Origin: Testudinibacter aquarius
GTDB lineage: Bacteria > Pseudomonadota > Gammaproteobacteria > Enterobacterales > Pasteurellaceae
Length of the DNA: 64,000 bases
Reading direction: 5' to 3'
NCBI RefSeq assembly: GCF_004342725.1
Contig: NZ_SMCP01000001.1
Span: 186,001-250,000, forward strand
Shown: piece by piece, positions 1-9,250 of the stretch
Position numbering within the stretch: the first letter of the stretch is position 1
Layout: every line of letters begins with the position of its first letter
Position numbers and translations under genes: made by a program
The notes under the pieces: model-generated
The model's input: only the letters and a program-made list of their open reading frames with translations
The model's database searches: none
Told to the model about the DNA's origin: nothing

Positions 1-582
1 ACAATTATGCAGACAATCAAATACTGCAACGAATTTATCACCAGTAATCAGTTGAAATTAATTACGCTTTCCGGCGGTGTTGGTCCATATATGAAAGGCA
101 TCGGAGAATTGGACGGGTCTTGCAGTATCAGCATCATTCCGGCGCCATTAAGAGCTTCCTCAGTTGAAGCCGCAAAACTATTTAAACGAGAAGCCTGTGT
201 CCGCGATATTATGCTTGCCGCCGGTGCCGCCGATGTGGCGATTGTCGGGATAGGCTCTACCCAACAAAAAGGGCAAGCCACCTTGATTCGTTCTGGTTAT
301 ATCAATGAAGAAGGGCAACAAGAATTACGTTCCAAAGGCGCTATTGGTGATATTCTCGGCTATTTTATGCAGCATGACGGTACATTACAGCCCGATATCC
401 CATTGCACGATGAACTGATCAGCCTACCGTTAGAAAAATTAGTCAAAATACCGACCGTTATCGGAATTGCCGGCGGCGAGAACAAAGTCGATGCGATTTT
501 AAGCGCTTTAAACGGAAAATATATCAATTCCCTCGTGACCGAGGAGAAGACAGCAAAAATGATTTTGGCACAAATTGTATAG
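1..582 (+). CDS. lsrR: LsrR-type SorC-family regulator, C-terminal part (cut by window edge)
   Basis: Only the sugar-phosphate-binding effector domain is in the window. The reading frame is open from base 1, with codons for Thr-Ile before the first Met at 7, so the N-terminal helix-turn-helix lies upstream. The visible 193 residues contain the SorC-domain segments SGGVG, IVGIGS and GAIGDILGYF, and a late VIGIAGG motif. Known role of LsrR: it represses the autoinducer-2 uptake operon until phospho-AI-2 binds. The assignment as LsrR rather than another SorC member rests on the AI-2 kinase gene 117 bases downstream in the same orientation. The lsrACDBFG genes are not in the window. Confidence 0.8.
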   Translation, partial: TIMQTIKYCNEFITSNQLKLITLSGGVGPYMKGIGELDGSCSISIIPAPLRASSVEAAKLFKREACVRDIMLAAGAADVAIVGIGSTQQKGQATLIRSGYINEEGQQELRSKGAIGDILGYFMQHDGTLQPDIPLHDELISLPLEKLVKIPTVIGIAGGENKVDAILSALNGKYINSLVTEEKTAKMILAQIV

Positions 583-699
583 TGGCATTAAAAACTGTAG
601 GCGTTTAAGTTTAAGATCAAGCAACCAATTTGAGTTAACACGGTATTATTTTAAAATCAAACGCCTATACATTTATTTCATTCACTTGGAGGAAATCAA

Positions 700-2277
700 A
701 TGGATAGCAACTCAAATCATTATCTCATGGCTTTAGATGCCGGAACCGGAAGTGTAAGAGCGGTTATTTTTGATTTACAAGGCAACCAAATCAGCTCGGC
801 ACAAAAAGAGTGGACACATTTAGCCGATCCACAAATTCCAGGATCAATGAATTTTGATTTACAGCCTAATTGGGAACTTGCCAGTGAATGTATTAAACAG
901 TCAATCCAACGCGCCAACATAGACGCTGCACAAATTGTAGCGGTTTCAACCTGCTCAATGCGTGAGGGGATCGTGCTTTATGACCAACAACAGCGTGCTA
1001 TCTGGGCATGCGGCAATGTTGATGCCAGAGCAGTCGAAGAAGTTAAAGCATTAAAAATGTTAAATGACCGCACTTTTGAGAAAAAAGTGTATGATATCTC
1101 AGGACAAACCTTAGCATTAAGTGCGATTCCCCGTTTATTGTGGCTGTCGAAACATCAGCCCGAACTTTATGCCCAAGTTCATGCCATCAGCATGATTAGC
1201 GACTGGCTGGCATTTATGTTGAGCGGTGAACTGGTGGTAGAGCCGTCAAACGCTGGAACCACTGGTCTGCTAAATCTGAAAACCCGAAATTGGCAACCGG
1301 ATTTGTTAGAGGCGGTCGGCTTAAACTCAGATATTTTGCCAGCAGTGAAAGAAACCGGAAGCTTATTAGGTAAAGTGCGGTCAGAGATTGCAGCAGCAAC
1401 CGGGCTTAACACCGAAACATGTGTGGTTGTTGGCGGTGGTGATGTGCAACTGGGTTGCGTCGGACTCGGCATCACCGAAGCTTCGCAAGCAGCGATTATC
1501 GGCGGCACTTTCTGGCAGCAGGTGGTCAATTTGCCTGAAGCAAAAACCGATCCTGAGATGAATATCCGTGTTAATCCGCATGTTATTCCGCCACTGGTGC
1601 AAGCCGAATCGATCAGCTTTTTCACCGGGTTAACCATGCGCTGGTTCCGAGATGCTTTTTGTGAAGCGGAAAAGCACCTTGCCGAACAACTGGGCATTGA
1701 TACCTACACATTATTAGAACAAATGGCAGCTCGGGTACCGGTCGGTTCCAATGACATTGTGCCGGTGTTCTCCGATGCAATGCATTTTAAATCTTGGTAT
1801 CACGCTTCGCCTTCCTTTATTAATCTCTCTTTGGACTCCGCCAAATGCAATAAAGCAGCACTGTTCCGCGCGTTGGAGGAAAATGCCGCGATTGTTTCAT
1901 CCTGTAATTTAGATCAAGTGCAAAAATTTTCAGGGGTTAAACTGAGTTCTGTCGTTTTTGCCGGCGGTGGTGCTAAAGGCCAGCTTTGGAGCCAAATTTT
2001 AGCCGATGTCACCGGATTAACGGTTAATATTCCTGTTGTGAAAGAGGCAACCGCACTTGGCTGTGCCATCGCTGCCGGTGTCGGCGTGGGAGCCTACCCT
2101 TCCCTCCGCGCAGCCGGTAAAAAATTGGTCAAATTCGAACGGCAGCATCAGCCCGACCAACAAAACCACGCCATTTATCAAGCCCATAAAAAGAAGTGGA
2201 TAGAAATTTACCATCAACAGCTGCTGTTAGTCGATTCCGACCTCACCACCTCGCTTTGGAAAGCGCCTGGATTATAG
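700..2277 (+). CDS. lsrK: Autoinducer-2 kinase LsrK
   Basis: FGGY-family carbohydrate kinase of 525 residues, the usual LsrK length. The N-terminal phosphate-binding segment [13 protein letters not shown] is at residues 13-25. The C-terminal FGGY-type ATP-binding region has [17 protein letters not shown] near residue 425, and the [13 protein letters not shown] segment follows. LsrK phosphorylates imported autoinducer-2 (a DPD-derived furanone) in the cytoplasm, trapping it and producing the inducer that releases LsrR. A strong ribosome site (GGAGGA) precedes the ATG at 700. Two uptake sequences, near 1077 and 1373, lie inside the gene, so it belongs to the long-resident genome rather than recent foreign DNA. 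Confidence 0.93.
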   Translation: MDSNSNHYLMALDAGTGSVRAVIFDLQGNQISSAQKEWTHLADPQIPGSMNFDLQPNWELASECIKQSIQRANIDAAQIVAVSTCSMREGIVLYDQQQRAIWACGNVDARAVEEVKALKMLNDRTFEKKVYDISGQTLALSAIPRLLWLSKHQPELYAQVHAISMISDWLAFMLSGELVVEPSNAGTTGLLNLKTRNWQPDLLEAVGLNSDILPAVKETGSLLGKVRSEIAAATGLNTETCVVVGGGDVQLGCVGLGITEASQAAIIGGTFWQQVVNLPEAKTDPEMNIRVNPHVIPPLVQAESISFFTGLTMRWFRDAFCEAEKHLAEQLGIDTYTLLEQMAARVPVGSNDIVPVFSDAMHFKSWYHASPSFINLSLDSAKCNKAALFRALEENAAIVSSCNLDQVQKFSGVKLSSVVFAGGGAKGQLWSQILADVTGLTVNIPVVKEATALGCAIAAGVGVGAYPSLRAAGKKLVKFERQHQPDQQNHAIYQAHKKKWIEIYHQQLLLVDSDLTTSLWKAPGL

Positions 2278-2428
2278 GGGCTGTCATTGGTGGTCTGTCA
2301 TTGACGGTCTGATATTTTTCTATTTATAGCCTAACAATCTAATTTAGAACACGAGATTGTTTTACATTATCTCAGCCGTTATATACACTTAGCTCATAAT
2401 CCCCAAAACCATGACCTAAGGAAAAACC

Positions 2429-3262
2429 ATGTGCCAACTCCTCGGTATGAACTGCAACACCCCGACCGATATTGTGTTTTCGTTTGAGGGTTTCCGTTGT
2501 CGTGGCGGGTTAACCGATTCGCATGCGGACGGATTTGGGATCGGTTTTTTTGAGAACAAGGGTGTGCGTTTGTTTCACGACGACAAAGCCAGTGCCACCT
2601 CACCGGTGGCGGATTTGGTGCGTAACTATCCGATTCAGTCGAAAAATGTGATTGCGCATATCCGCAAGGCGACGCAGGGGCCGATTTTGTTGGCGAATAC
2701 CCATCCGTTTATGCGTGAGATGTGGGGACAATATTGGCTGTTTGCTCACAATGGCAATTTGAAAGGCTTTCAACCAAATGAGGGGCAATATTACCGCCCG
2801 GTCGGCACGACCGATTCGGAAGCAGCGTTTTGCTATTTGCTGGAAACCTTACGCCAGAAATTTGATTACTCGCCAAGTGTCGAGCAAATTTTTAGCGAAG
2901 TGGACAATATCGCACAGCAATTACGCCAATGCGGTTTGCTGAATTTTCTGCTCTCCAACGGTGAATGGTTGATCACCCACACCGGCTCGTTGTTACATTA
3001 TATCGTGCGTAAAGCACCGTTTGGCGAGGCAAAATTGGTTGATGATGACGTGCAAATTGATTTTGCTTCGGTCACCACGCCGAATGATCGGGTGGCGGTG
3101 ATCGCCACGTTGCCGTTAACCGATAATGAAAATTGGCAACAATTGGCAGTCAATGAATTGGCGCTGTTTCAAAACGGCGAAATTTTACTGCGCCACACGC
3201 CGCCCAATCCGTATTACCCGACCGAAGCGAAAGGGTTGAAAATGGCGCTTCAGGCTGTATAA
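2429..3262 (+). CDS. Class II glutamine amidotransferase (YafJ-like)
   Basis: 277 residues. The protein begins Met-Cys-Gln-Leu-Leu; in class II (Ntn) amidotransferases the Cys at position 2 becomes the N-terminal nucleophile after Met removal, which fixes the start at 2429, preceded by AAGGAAAA. Further family motifs are DGFGIGFF near residue 37, AHIRKATQG near 76 and the FAHNGNL segment near 109, which shapes the glutamine pocket. E. coli YafJ and relatives are stand-alone glutaminase-domain proteins whose acceptor is uncertain, so no specific product is claimed. The stop codon is followed after 9 bases by the ATG of sprT, and the two are probably co-transcribed. Confidence 0.85.
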   Translation: MCQLLGMNCNTPTDIVFSFEGFRCRGGLTDSHADGFGIGFFENKGVRLFHDDKASATSPVADLVRNYPIQSKNVIAHIRKATQGPILLANTHPFMREMWGQYWLFAHNGNLKGFQPNEGQYYRPVGTTDSEAAFCYLLETLRQKFDYSPSVEQIFSEVDNIAQQLRQCGLLNFLLSNGEWLITHTGSLLHYIVRKAPFGEAKLVDDDVQIDFASVTTPNDRVAVIATLPLTDNENWQQLAVNELALFQNGEILLRHTPPNPYYPTEAKGLKMALQAV

Positions 3263-3271
3263 CCGCACTTT

Positions 3272-3802
3272 ATGTCAATTTTACCCAACGAGCAGCAACA
3301 ACTGCGCCACCTCAATCTGCAAATCAGCCGCCGCTTACGTGCCTGTTTGGCTCTCGCCGAACAGCATTTCAACCGCACTTTTGCCATGCCGGAATTTAAT
3401 TTTAACCTGCGTGGTGTGAAAGCCGGCGTTGCTTATCTGCAACAAAATGAAATCCGCCTGAACCGCACTTTGCTGTTGGAAAACAGCGAGGAATTTTTGC
3501 GCCAAGTCGTACCACACGAACTGGCGCATTTAATTGTGTACCAAGTCTTCGGGCGGGTGCAACCACACGGCAAAGAGTGGCAGTTTGTGATGCAACATCT
3601 GTTTAAACTGCCCGCCGACACCTGCCACCAATTTGATGTGCAACGTGTGCAAGGCAAAACCGTTGCTTACCGCTGCGACTGCCAAACCCACCAGCTCAGC
3701 GTGCGCCGCCACAATAATATCCTACGCAATAAAGTGCGTTATCATTGTCGGGTGTGTAAAGGTGTTTTACTGGAAGAAGATGCGAAGAAACTGGTGCGGT
3801 GA
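3272..3802 (+). CDS. sprT: SprT-like zinc metalloprotease
   Basis: 176 residues. The zinc-protease motif HELAH (HExxH) is at residues 77-81. A C-terminal zinc ribbon with two Cys pairs (YRCDC and HCRVCKG) spans residues 128-166. This matches bacterial SprT, a cytoplasmic relative of the human SPRTN protease domain; its bacterial substrates are not established. The only bases between the upstream stop (3260-3262) and this ATG form an uptake signal, so there is no recognisable Shine-Dalgarno sequence and translation probably depends on coupling to the upstream gene. Two more uptake sequences lie at about 3372 and 3462. Confidence 0.88.
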   Translation: MSILPNEQQQLRHLNLQISRRLRACLALAEQHFNRTFAMPEFNFNLRGVKAGVAYLQQNEIRLNRTLLLENSEEFLRQVVPHELAHLIVYQVFGRVQPHGKEWQFVMQHLFKLPADTCHQFDVQRVQGKTVAYRCDCQTHQLSVRRHNNILRNKVRYHCRVCKGVLLEEDAKKLVR

Positions 3803-3807
3803 TAGTT

Positions 3808-4031
3808 TGCTTCTCCCTTGATGGGAGAGGGAATCCTAACGACTACGCTCCAGCGTTTTCACCAACTCAATTGCCAACGCATGACTTCCTTCTCCCTTGA
3901 TGGGAGAAGGTGCCCGAAGGGCGGATGAGGGTGATATATCGGATCACAGCACTACATCCTGCCCCCTCATCCTGATTTTTGCTTCTGAACGAAGCCAAAA
4001 TCTGTCCTTCTCCCACAAGGAGAGAAGGAAT
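3808..4031 (+). repeat. Intergenic palindromic repeat cluster
   Basis: The spacer between sprT and xerC holds two copies of a near-palindrome reading TTCTCCCTTGATGGGAGA (about 3811 and 3890). A diverged inverted partner, CCTTCTCCCACAAGGAGAGAAGG, begins near 4007. A GGCGGATGAGGG segment (about 3919) has its complement CCCCTCATCC near 3962. Long hairpins can form. The element resembles the short non-coding gggagaggg/cccctcatcc repeats found in many proteobacterial genomes. No gene is visible here. Confidence 0.7.
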
Positions 4032-4050
4032 TATTGCGGCACAACCTTAC

Positions 4051-4950
4051 TCACTTCCGCTTCGCCCTCGGGTGGGCGGAGTCGTACACGTCGGCAAGGT
4101 GTTTGAAATCCAGATGGGTGTAGATTTGGGTGGTGGAGAGGTTGGCGTGTCCTAACAACTCCTGCACCGCACGCAGGTCGGAGCTGGATTCCAGCATATG
4201 GGTGGCAAACGAGTGGCGCAGCTTGTGCGGGTTTAAATGGGTTGGCAAGCCCTGCCGTTGCCCCCACACTTCCAAGCGTTTTTGGATCCCACGGTGGCCG
4301 ATTCGTTTGCCTCGCTGGCTAACAAACAAGGCATCGTCTTCCGGATTAAACAACACCCGCACCGCCAGCCATTTTTGCAGCGCTTGTGCGGCATAGCGTC
4401 CGTAAGGCAAGATCCGCTCTTTGTTGCCTTTGCCGATCACGCGCAATTCTCTGCTGCGGCTTTGTAAATCACGGACATTCAGCTGTCGCAGCTCGTTTAA
4501 GCGCAAACCGGCACTATACATCAGCTCCATCATCGCCAAATCACGTATATCAATCGGCTCCTTACTCGAACTATCCAATAGTAATCCAAGCTGTTCGGCT
4601 TCAATATTTTTCGGTAAACGTTTAGCTGCTTTCGGTGCAGAAACTGCACTTGCCGGATTCACCTCGATTTCACCTTGTGACAGCAGATAGTTCAAGAAGC
4701 CGCGCAAGCTGGAAAGACGCAGCGCCAAGGTTTTTGCAGATAAGTGCTGTTTTTTACTGACGGCTAGAATAAAGCGAACCACACTGGCATCAACTTGTTG
4801 CCAGTTTTCAATCTGCTGTGATTGCAAAATGCTGATACATACTATTAATTGACGTTCATAGTTGGCAATTGTTAAATCGCTTAACTGACGCTCAATACGC
4901 AGGTAATTCAAATAATTCTGCACTGGTTGTAAAAATGCACTTGTACCCAT
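4051..4950 (-). CDS. xerC: Tyrosine recombinase XerC
   Basis: 299 residues from the ATG at 4950. An in-frame TTG at 4965 lies inside the upstream gene and is less likely. The N-terminal SAM-like core-binding domain covers residues 1-90. The catalytic domain shows the Arg in the [12 protein letters not shown] helix, [12 protein letters not shown] (His and second Arg), [15 protein letters not shown] with the last His and the nucleophilic Tyr. XerC acts with XerD at dif to resolve chromosome dimers. It follows the DUF484 gene with a one-base gap, and dapF is upstream of that; dapF-DUF484-xerC is the classic gammaproteobacterial order. Confidence 0.95.
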   Translation of the reverse strand: MGTSAFLQPVQNYLNYLRIERQLSDLTIANYERQLIVCISILQSQQIENWQQVDASVVRFILAVSKKQHLSAKTLALRLSSLRGFLNYLLSQGEIEVNPASAVSAPKAAKRLPKNIEAEQLGLLLDSSSKEPIDIRDLAMMELMYSAGLRLNELRQLNVRDLQSRSRELRVIGKGNKERILPYGRYAAQALQKWLAVRVLFNPEDDALFVSQRGKRIGHRGIQKRLEVWGQRQGLPTHLNPHKLRHSFATHMLESSSDLRAVQELLGHANLSTTQIYTHLDFKHLADVYDSAHPRAKRK

Positions 4951-4951
4951 G

Positions 4952-5644
4952 TTAAATTTTCTCAATCAACCAATGATCTAAATGTTGTTCGACCATTTCC
5001 GCTAACTGTTGCAAAAAAGTAGTCTCTTGATGACGGTGAAAATGGCGTTCGTCTTTTGCCGCAAACAACAGCACCGCCGTGTAAGGGTGGCGCGATTTAC
5101 GTTTGCCTAACAAACACACCGCCACCGATCCGACAGGAAAATCCTCCGGCAATAACAACAACGTTTTTTCACGGTGCGTCAAGGTGCCTAAATAGTGGCG
5201 CTGCAAACCGAAACGTTCCAAACGGATAATTTCAAATGCAGTGCGATCCAACCAATTGTGCGCTGCGATTTCCTCGCTTTCCACCCAACTGTCTCGAAAC
5301 AGCAACAGCGTGCCTTTTTGCAAGCCAAGTGCGGTTGTCCAGTCTTGCAAGATCGTTAACCCGTCAGGTAAGCGTTTAGCTTGTGAAAATCGGGTTTGTA
5401 GCGGTAACAAGCTGAAAAACATTCGCTCATTGTGTTCTGCCATTTTATGAATCGTATCCAGCTCCTGCTGTTGCCGCTGCAATTGATCACGTTGGCGTTG
5501 CAGCTTGGCTTCGACCAGCGACAAAACCCCTTTCTGTCGGTGTGTCACTTGCAATTGGTCTAACAATTGCGGGTGGTCCTGAAAAAAATCCGGATGCTGA
5601 CGCAGATAATCCGCTACCGCACTTGCGTTCAATTCTTCGCTCAT
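4952..5644 (-). CDS. DUF484 family protein (YigA-like)
   Basis: 230 residues from the ATG at 5644, which has AAGGGG seven bases upstream; an in-frame GTG precedes it directly. The N-terminus ([22 protein letters not shown]) and the Gln/Arg-rich coiled stretch [14 protein letters not shown] are typical of DUF484, followed by a GAF-like domain. Its function is unknown. It sits between dapF (9 bases upstream) and xerC (one base downstream), as in E. coli yigA. Confidence 0.88.
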   Translation of the reverse strand: MSEELNASAVADYLRQHPDFFQDHPQLLDQLQVTHRQKGVLSLVEAKLQRQRDQLQRQQQELDTIHKMAEHNERMFFSLLPLQTRFSQAKRLPDGLTILQDWTTALGLQKGTLLLFRDSWVESEEIAAHNWLDRTAFEIIRLERFGLQRHYLGTLTHREKTLLLLPEDFPVGSVAVCLLGKRKSRHPYTAVLLFAAKDERHFHRHQETTFLQQLAEMVEQHLDHWLIEKI

Positions 5645-5653
5645 CACAACCCC

Positions 5654-6478
5654 TTACAATCGAATATAACCGTCAAACAGATGCGTCGCATCACCGGTCA
5701 TAAACAACGGTTTGCCCTCGCCTTGCCATTCGATCAACAATTTTCCGCCGGGCAACTCGACTTCGACCCGATGATCCAACACACCCTGCATGATGCCGAC
5801 TGCCGCCGCGGCACAAGCGCCGCTGCCACAAGCTTGGGTTTCGCCCGCACCGCGTTCAAACACTCGCAGTTTAATCTGCTCGCGGTTTAAAACCTGCATA
5901 AAACCGATATTGGCACGCTCCGGAAAACGTTCGTGGCGTTCCAACAGTGATCCTAAACGTTTGACCGGCGCTGTCACCACATCATCAACCGTCAGCACAC
6001 AATGCGGATTGCCCATCGACACCACACCGCACAGCACGGTTTCCAAATCGGTACGCAAAATATAATTTTTTTCAAATTTATTGGCGCTGAACGGCACTTT
6101 ACTCGGCTCCCAAATCGGCTCGCCCATATTGACTCGGATTTGATCGTCATCTTTAATGCTCAGCACCATTTTACCTTTTTGGGTACTAACGCTGATCTCT
6201 TTCTTATTGGTCAAGCCTTTCAACTGCACAAAACGCGCAAAACAGCGCGCACCGTTGCCGCATTGCGCCACTTCGCTGCCGTCGGCATTAAAAATGCGGT
6301 AATGGAAATCCATATCCGGATCATAAGGCGGTTCAACCAACAACAATTGATCAAAACCCACACCTCGATGACGATCCGCCAAGCGACGAATCGTGCCTTC
6401 TGGGAAAAAAACATTCTGTGTGATGCCGTCCACCACCATAAAATCGTTTCCCAGACCGTGCATTTTTGAAAATTGCAT
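5654..6478 (-). CDS. dapF: Diaminopimelate epimerase DapF
   Basis: 274 residues when started at 6478 ([13 protein letters not shown]), with AAAGGA upstream. The frame stays open further but the family begins here. The two catalytic cysteines are seen in the CGNGARCFA and [16 protein letters not shown] motifs. The enzyme interconverts LL- and meso-diaminopimelate in the cytoplasm, for lysine and peptidoglycan synthesis. It is the first gene of the dapF-DUF484-xerC run. A small membrane-protein gene is divergent at 6628, so the 149-base spacer should hold back-to-back promoters. Confidence 0.96.
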   Translation of the reverse strand: MQFSKMHGLGNDFMVVDGITQNVFFPEGTIRRLADRHRGVGFDQLLLVEPPYDPDMDFHYRIFNADGSEVAQCGNGARCFARFVQLKGLTNKKEISVSTQKGKMVLSIKDDDQIRVNMGEPIWEPSKVPFSANKFEKNYILRTDLETVLCGVVSMGNPHCVLTVDDVVTAPVKRLGSLLERHERFPERANIGFMQVLNREQIKLRVFERGAGETQACGSGACAAAAVGIMQGVLDHRVEVELPGGKLLIEWQGEGKPLFMTGDATHLFDGYIRL

Positions 6479-6627
6479 ATCATGTCCTTTATTTTTAATC
6501 ATATTCACATTATAAACCAAGCTAGGGGAATGTCTAAATGATTCATCAGCACCGTTTGCCAAATGCCTTTTGCCAAATAGTTTGTTATGATAGGATTCCA
6601 ACAATTTTTATTTTGAGCGGACGAGTT

Positions 6628-6864
6628 ATGGAAAATATCAAAAAAACACAGGCGATGCATGCGGCTGGATTGGGTTGTGCTATCAGCATTGCCATTATTG
6701 CCTATTTTTTGTTCACCCCACCCACAGAACAATTGATGGATTATCTGACCGCACTTGGGCACTGGTTTGGCGCCAGCACCACTGTCGGCATTTTTGTGCT
6801 GGCATGTTTACCGGTTTTAGTCAGCGTCTTGTTCTACTGGATTTACTACTGGCTAAAAAATTGA
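6628..6864 (+). CDS. Small two-helix membrane protein, unknown function
   Basis: 78 residues from the ATG at 6628 (MENIKKTQAM). Two hydrophobic segments, about residues 15-32 and 54-74, end in a short basic tail, so an inner-membrane hairpin is likely. No enzyme motif is visible and I do not recognise the family. An earlier in-frame ATG at 6538 would add 30 polar residues overlapping the dapF promoter and is less likely. It lies 20 bases upstream of tdk in the same direction. One uptake sequence at about 6750 lies in the coding region. Confidence 0.6.
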   Translation: MENIKKTQAMHAAGLGCAISIAIIAYFLFTPPTEQLMDYLTALGHWFGASTTVGIFVLACLPVLVSVLFYWIYYWLKN

Positions 6865-6884
6865 TTTAGAACGAATCACAGATT

Positions 6885-7463
6885 ATGGCAAAACTCTATT
6901 TTTACTACTCATCAATGAACGCCGGCAAATCAACCACCTTGCTACAGTCCTCTTATAACTATCGCGAGCGGCACATGAACACCTTGGTTTACACTGCCGC
7001 AATCGACAATCGCTTCGGCACAGCCAAAGTCACCTCACGCATCGGCATCAGCCAAGAAGCATTGGTGTTCACCAATGAAACGGATTTATACCAACAAATC
7101 AAAGCGCAAATTCGTCAACAACCGCTGCACTGTATTTTGGTCGATGAAGCCCAGTTTTTAACCAAAACACAGGTATATCAACTGAGTGATGTGGTCGACA
7201 AACTGCACATTCCGGTATTGTGCTATGGTTTACGCACCGATTTTCAGGGAGAATTGTTCAAAGGCAGCCAATATTTATTAGCCTGGGCAGATCAACTGGA
7301 AGAGCTGAAAACTATTTGTTACTGTGGTCGCAAAGCTAACTTTGTACTGCGTTTGAACGAAAAAGGCGAAGTAGTCAAAGCCGGCGAGCAGATTCAAATC
7401 GGCGGAAATGACAGCTATTTGTCTGTTTGCCGCCGGCATTATAAAGAGCGGTTGGGATGCTAG
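6885..7463 (+). CDS. tdk: Thymidine kinase
   Basis: 192 residues. The N-terminal P-loop [12 protein letters not shown] is at residues 9-20, the Walker B-like LVDEAQFL near 86, and the lasso/zinc region [15 protein letters not shown] near 145 (C-x-C), with a late Cys-His pair (VCRRHY). This is type II (TK1-like) thymidine kinase, which phosphorylates thymidine and deoxyuridine in the salvage pathway. It converges with the last gene of the catabolic island 12 bases downstream. No clear hairpin terminator is visible between them, so this junction is one border of the island. Confidence 0.95.
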   Translation: MAKLYFYYSSMNAGKSTTLLQSSYNYRERHMNTLVYTAAIDNRFGTAKVTSRIGISQEALVFTNETDLYQQIKAQIRQQPLHCILVDEAQFLTKTQVYQLSDVVDKLHIPVLCYGLRTDFQGELFKGSQYLLAWADQLEELKTICYCGRKANFVLRLNEKGEVVKAGEQIQIGGNDSYLSVCRRHYKERLGC

Positions 7464-7475
7464 TGTAGCGATCTA

Positions 7476-8546
7476 CTATTTCAATAATATTTTCAATTCA
7501 GAATATATATCATCAATAATTTGCTTATCAAATATTATTTGAAACTGCTTTGTAATTGAAAAAATACCTTTCACCATACTAATTTTTTCAATAGCTATTT
7601 TATCTATCTTAGTCTCATCATCTAAAACAACTCTAATACGTGTAGCACAATGCGTTAATGCACTAATATTACTTTTCCCCCCTAATTCGTTAATCAATTG
7701 TCTAGCAATTATGCTAAACTCATTTTCATCCGAAATGCTCCTCATTTCTTCAGCAGAAACTACGTCCAAAGTGTTTATAATGAGTTGATAGAAGTTTTCC
7801 GCATCCCAGGCACTTCGTCCCACAAATAAGCCGTCAATATGAGGTTGTAAAATTAACTCATTTGAGTTTTCCAGATTAACACTGCCTCCATATAAAACCG
7901 GAATTTTTTTACTTTCTTCTCCGAACAGTTCAAGCAAACATTGCTTAATCACTGTATGTTTTTCATCGGCATAATCTGCTGTAGCCGGAATGCCACCGGT
8001 GCCAATCGCCCAAACCGGTTCGTAAGCAATCCATAAAGATGGTAGTTGCTCCACTGAAACACCCTGTAATCCAATTTTTAGCTGGGTTCTTAACACTTCA
8101 TCAGAAATATTGTAATTTTTCTGTTCAAGTGTTTCACCGATACATAGCAACGTAGTAAAGCCATGTTTTAATGCCGATAATACCTTTTCATTTTCTTCTT
8201 GATCAGTTTCTTTCATCACATGGCGACGTTCGGAATGCCCAATCATCACCAGCTGTACACCTAATTCGTTTAACATTAACGGAGAAATTTCCCCGGTAAA
8301 TTGTCCATTATCATTAGGGTTCATATTTTGAGCACCGATTTTAATCGGTAGGCGACCTGTTTTTTCCTGCGCGCAAGAAACGGCATCTTTTAATGTGGTA
8401 TAAGACGGAATAACGAATAATGTAATTTCATATTCTGGTTGAAGATTATTGGCAAAATCAGACAGTTCAGAGAGATACTGAACAACTGCTTGATTGCCTT
8501 TGTACATTTTTAAATTTGTTCCGAAATAAATTTTTTTTGTGGACAT
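7476..8546 (-). CDS. Triosephosphate-isomerase-like enzyme fused to a PTS EIIB domain
   Basis: 356 residues in two domains. Residues 1-255 are a TIM barrel with the triosephosphate isomerase catalytic set: Asn11 and Lys13 (TNLKMYK), His104 (IGHSERR), Glu176 (AYEPVWAIGTG) and the phosphate-binding YGGSVN. The region normally GGASL reads GRSAWD. Residues 276-356 match the glucose-type EIIB fold (ELGGKSNISALTHCATRIRV), with Cys300 at the phosphorylated position. Canonical TpiA is about 250 residues with no such tail. This is the last gene of the 13-gene minus-strand cluster and is preceded by AAGGAAAAA. Beside DhaK/DhaL and an RpiB paralogue, the barrel may act as an erythrulose-phosphate isomerase rather than glycolytic TpiA. 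The role of the EIIB domain is unknown. Confidence 0.85.
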   Translation of the reverse strand: MSTKKIYFGTNLKMYKGNQAVVQYLSELSDFANNLQPEYEITLFVIPSYTTLKDAVSCAQEKTGRLPIKIGAQNMNPNDNGQFTGEISPLMLNELGVQLVMIGHSERRHVMKETDQEENEKVLSALKHGFTTLLCIGETLEQKNYNISDEVLRTQLKIGLQGVSVEQLPSLWIAYEPVWAIGTGGIPATADYADEKHTVIKQCLLELFGEESKKIPVLYGGSVNLENSNELILQPHIDGLFVGRSAWDAENFYQLIINTLDVVSAEEMRSISDENEFSIIARQLINELGGKSNISALTHCATRIRVVLDDETKIDKIAIEKISMVKGIFSITKQFQIIFDKQIIDDIYSELKILLK

Positions 8547-8557
8547 GATATTTTTCC

Positions 8558-9238
8558 TTAATGCGATTTATTTTTAATGAACACTCGGCAAGGTGCACCG
8601 TCTGTATTCTCAATAGCAATCGGGATCATTAATGCATCAATTTCTGAGTAGGTGATCTTATCTGTATTGCACAGATATTCTACCAAGGTAACACCTTTCA
8701 TTAATAAATGATGGTGGGTAACATGTTTGCTGAGTGGTTTTTCCATTGTGTCGGTTAGCCAGCCACGAATCGGATAATCTTGCGGAAAGTCAAAGGCAAT
8801 AATTTCAATCTCTTTACTTGCAAGATATGCTGCGCCGTCATCGGTGATATATGGGGCATTTCCCCAAAATTGTTTGGAGTTATAGCTGTAATGCGTATCC
8901 CAGCAAGTTTTAAAAATAAACTTCTGATATTTTTGCGTAGTTGGCCAAATTTTTGCTAAAACTTCAGCAGTAATGGCAAAATTATCGGTGATACACTCTG
9001 CCAAATCTAAAACGTGGAATTCTCCGATAAATACTTCAGGAGCAATATCTAATATGTTATAGGCTCCTTTTTTAATATGGCTCAGTGCATCCATATGGGT
9101 AAACGCATGGCAAGATACCCGCAATTGTGTTGCTTCAAATAAATCGCCTTGTTCAAAATTTCCCTTTTTTTCTACCGCACTTTTCCAACGTACGTGGTTG
9201 GTTGAAATAGGCATTGATAAATCTATCCATTTATTCAT
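8558..9238 (-). CDS. Cyclase / kynurenine-formamidase-like family hydrolase
   Basis: 226 residues of the metal-dependent cyclase superfamily. The metal-binding motif HAFTHMDALSH at residues 45-55 corresponds to the family HxGTHxDxPxH. It begins WIDLSMPIS, typical of the fold, and ends near GAPCRVF. Family members hydrolyse N-formylkynurenine, open lactone-like rings or close polyketides. In this operon a lactone or cyclic sugar derivative is a more likely substrate than a tryptophan product, because no kynurenine-pathway gene is present. It lies 12 bases downstream of the TRAP large-permease gene with GGAG before the ATG. One of only two ordinary uptake sequences in the island is here, near 9173. 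Confidence 0.75.
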   Translation of the reverse strand: MNKWIDLSMPISTNHVRWKSAVEKKGNFEQGDLFEATQLRVSCHAFTHMDALSHIKKGAYNILDIAPEVFIGEFHVLDLAECITDNFAITAEVLAKIWPTTQKYQKFIFKTCWDTHYSYNSKQFWGNAPYITDDGAAYLASKEIEIIAFDFPQDYPIRGWLTDTMEKPLSKHVTHHHLLMKGVTLVEYLCNTDKITYSEIDALMIPIAIENTDGAPCRVFIKNKSH

Positions 9239-9250
9239 AATTCGATTCTC

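Noticed and set aside
1179-1697. Minus-strand open frame opposite lsrK
   Set aside because: Shadow of the lsrK coding frame with no ribosome site or recognisable domain.
4051-4950. Integrase of a mobile element
   Set aside because: Its length, motifs and the dapF-DUF484-xerC order identify housekeeping XerC.
7476-8546. Housekeeping triosephosphate isomerase
   Set aside because: It carries an extra EIIB domain, an altered GRSAWD phosphate loop, and lies last in a catabolic operon. The ordinary tpiA is expected elsewhere.
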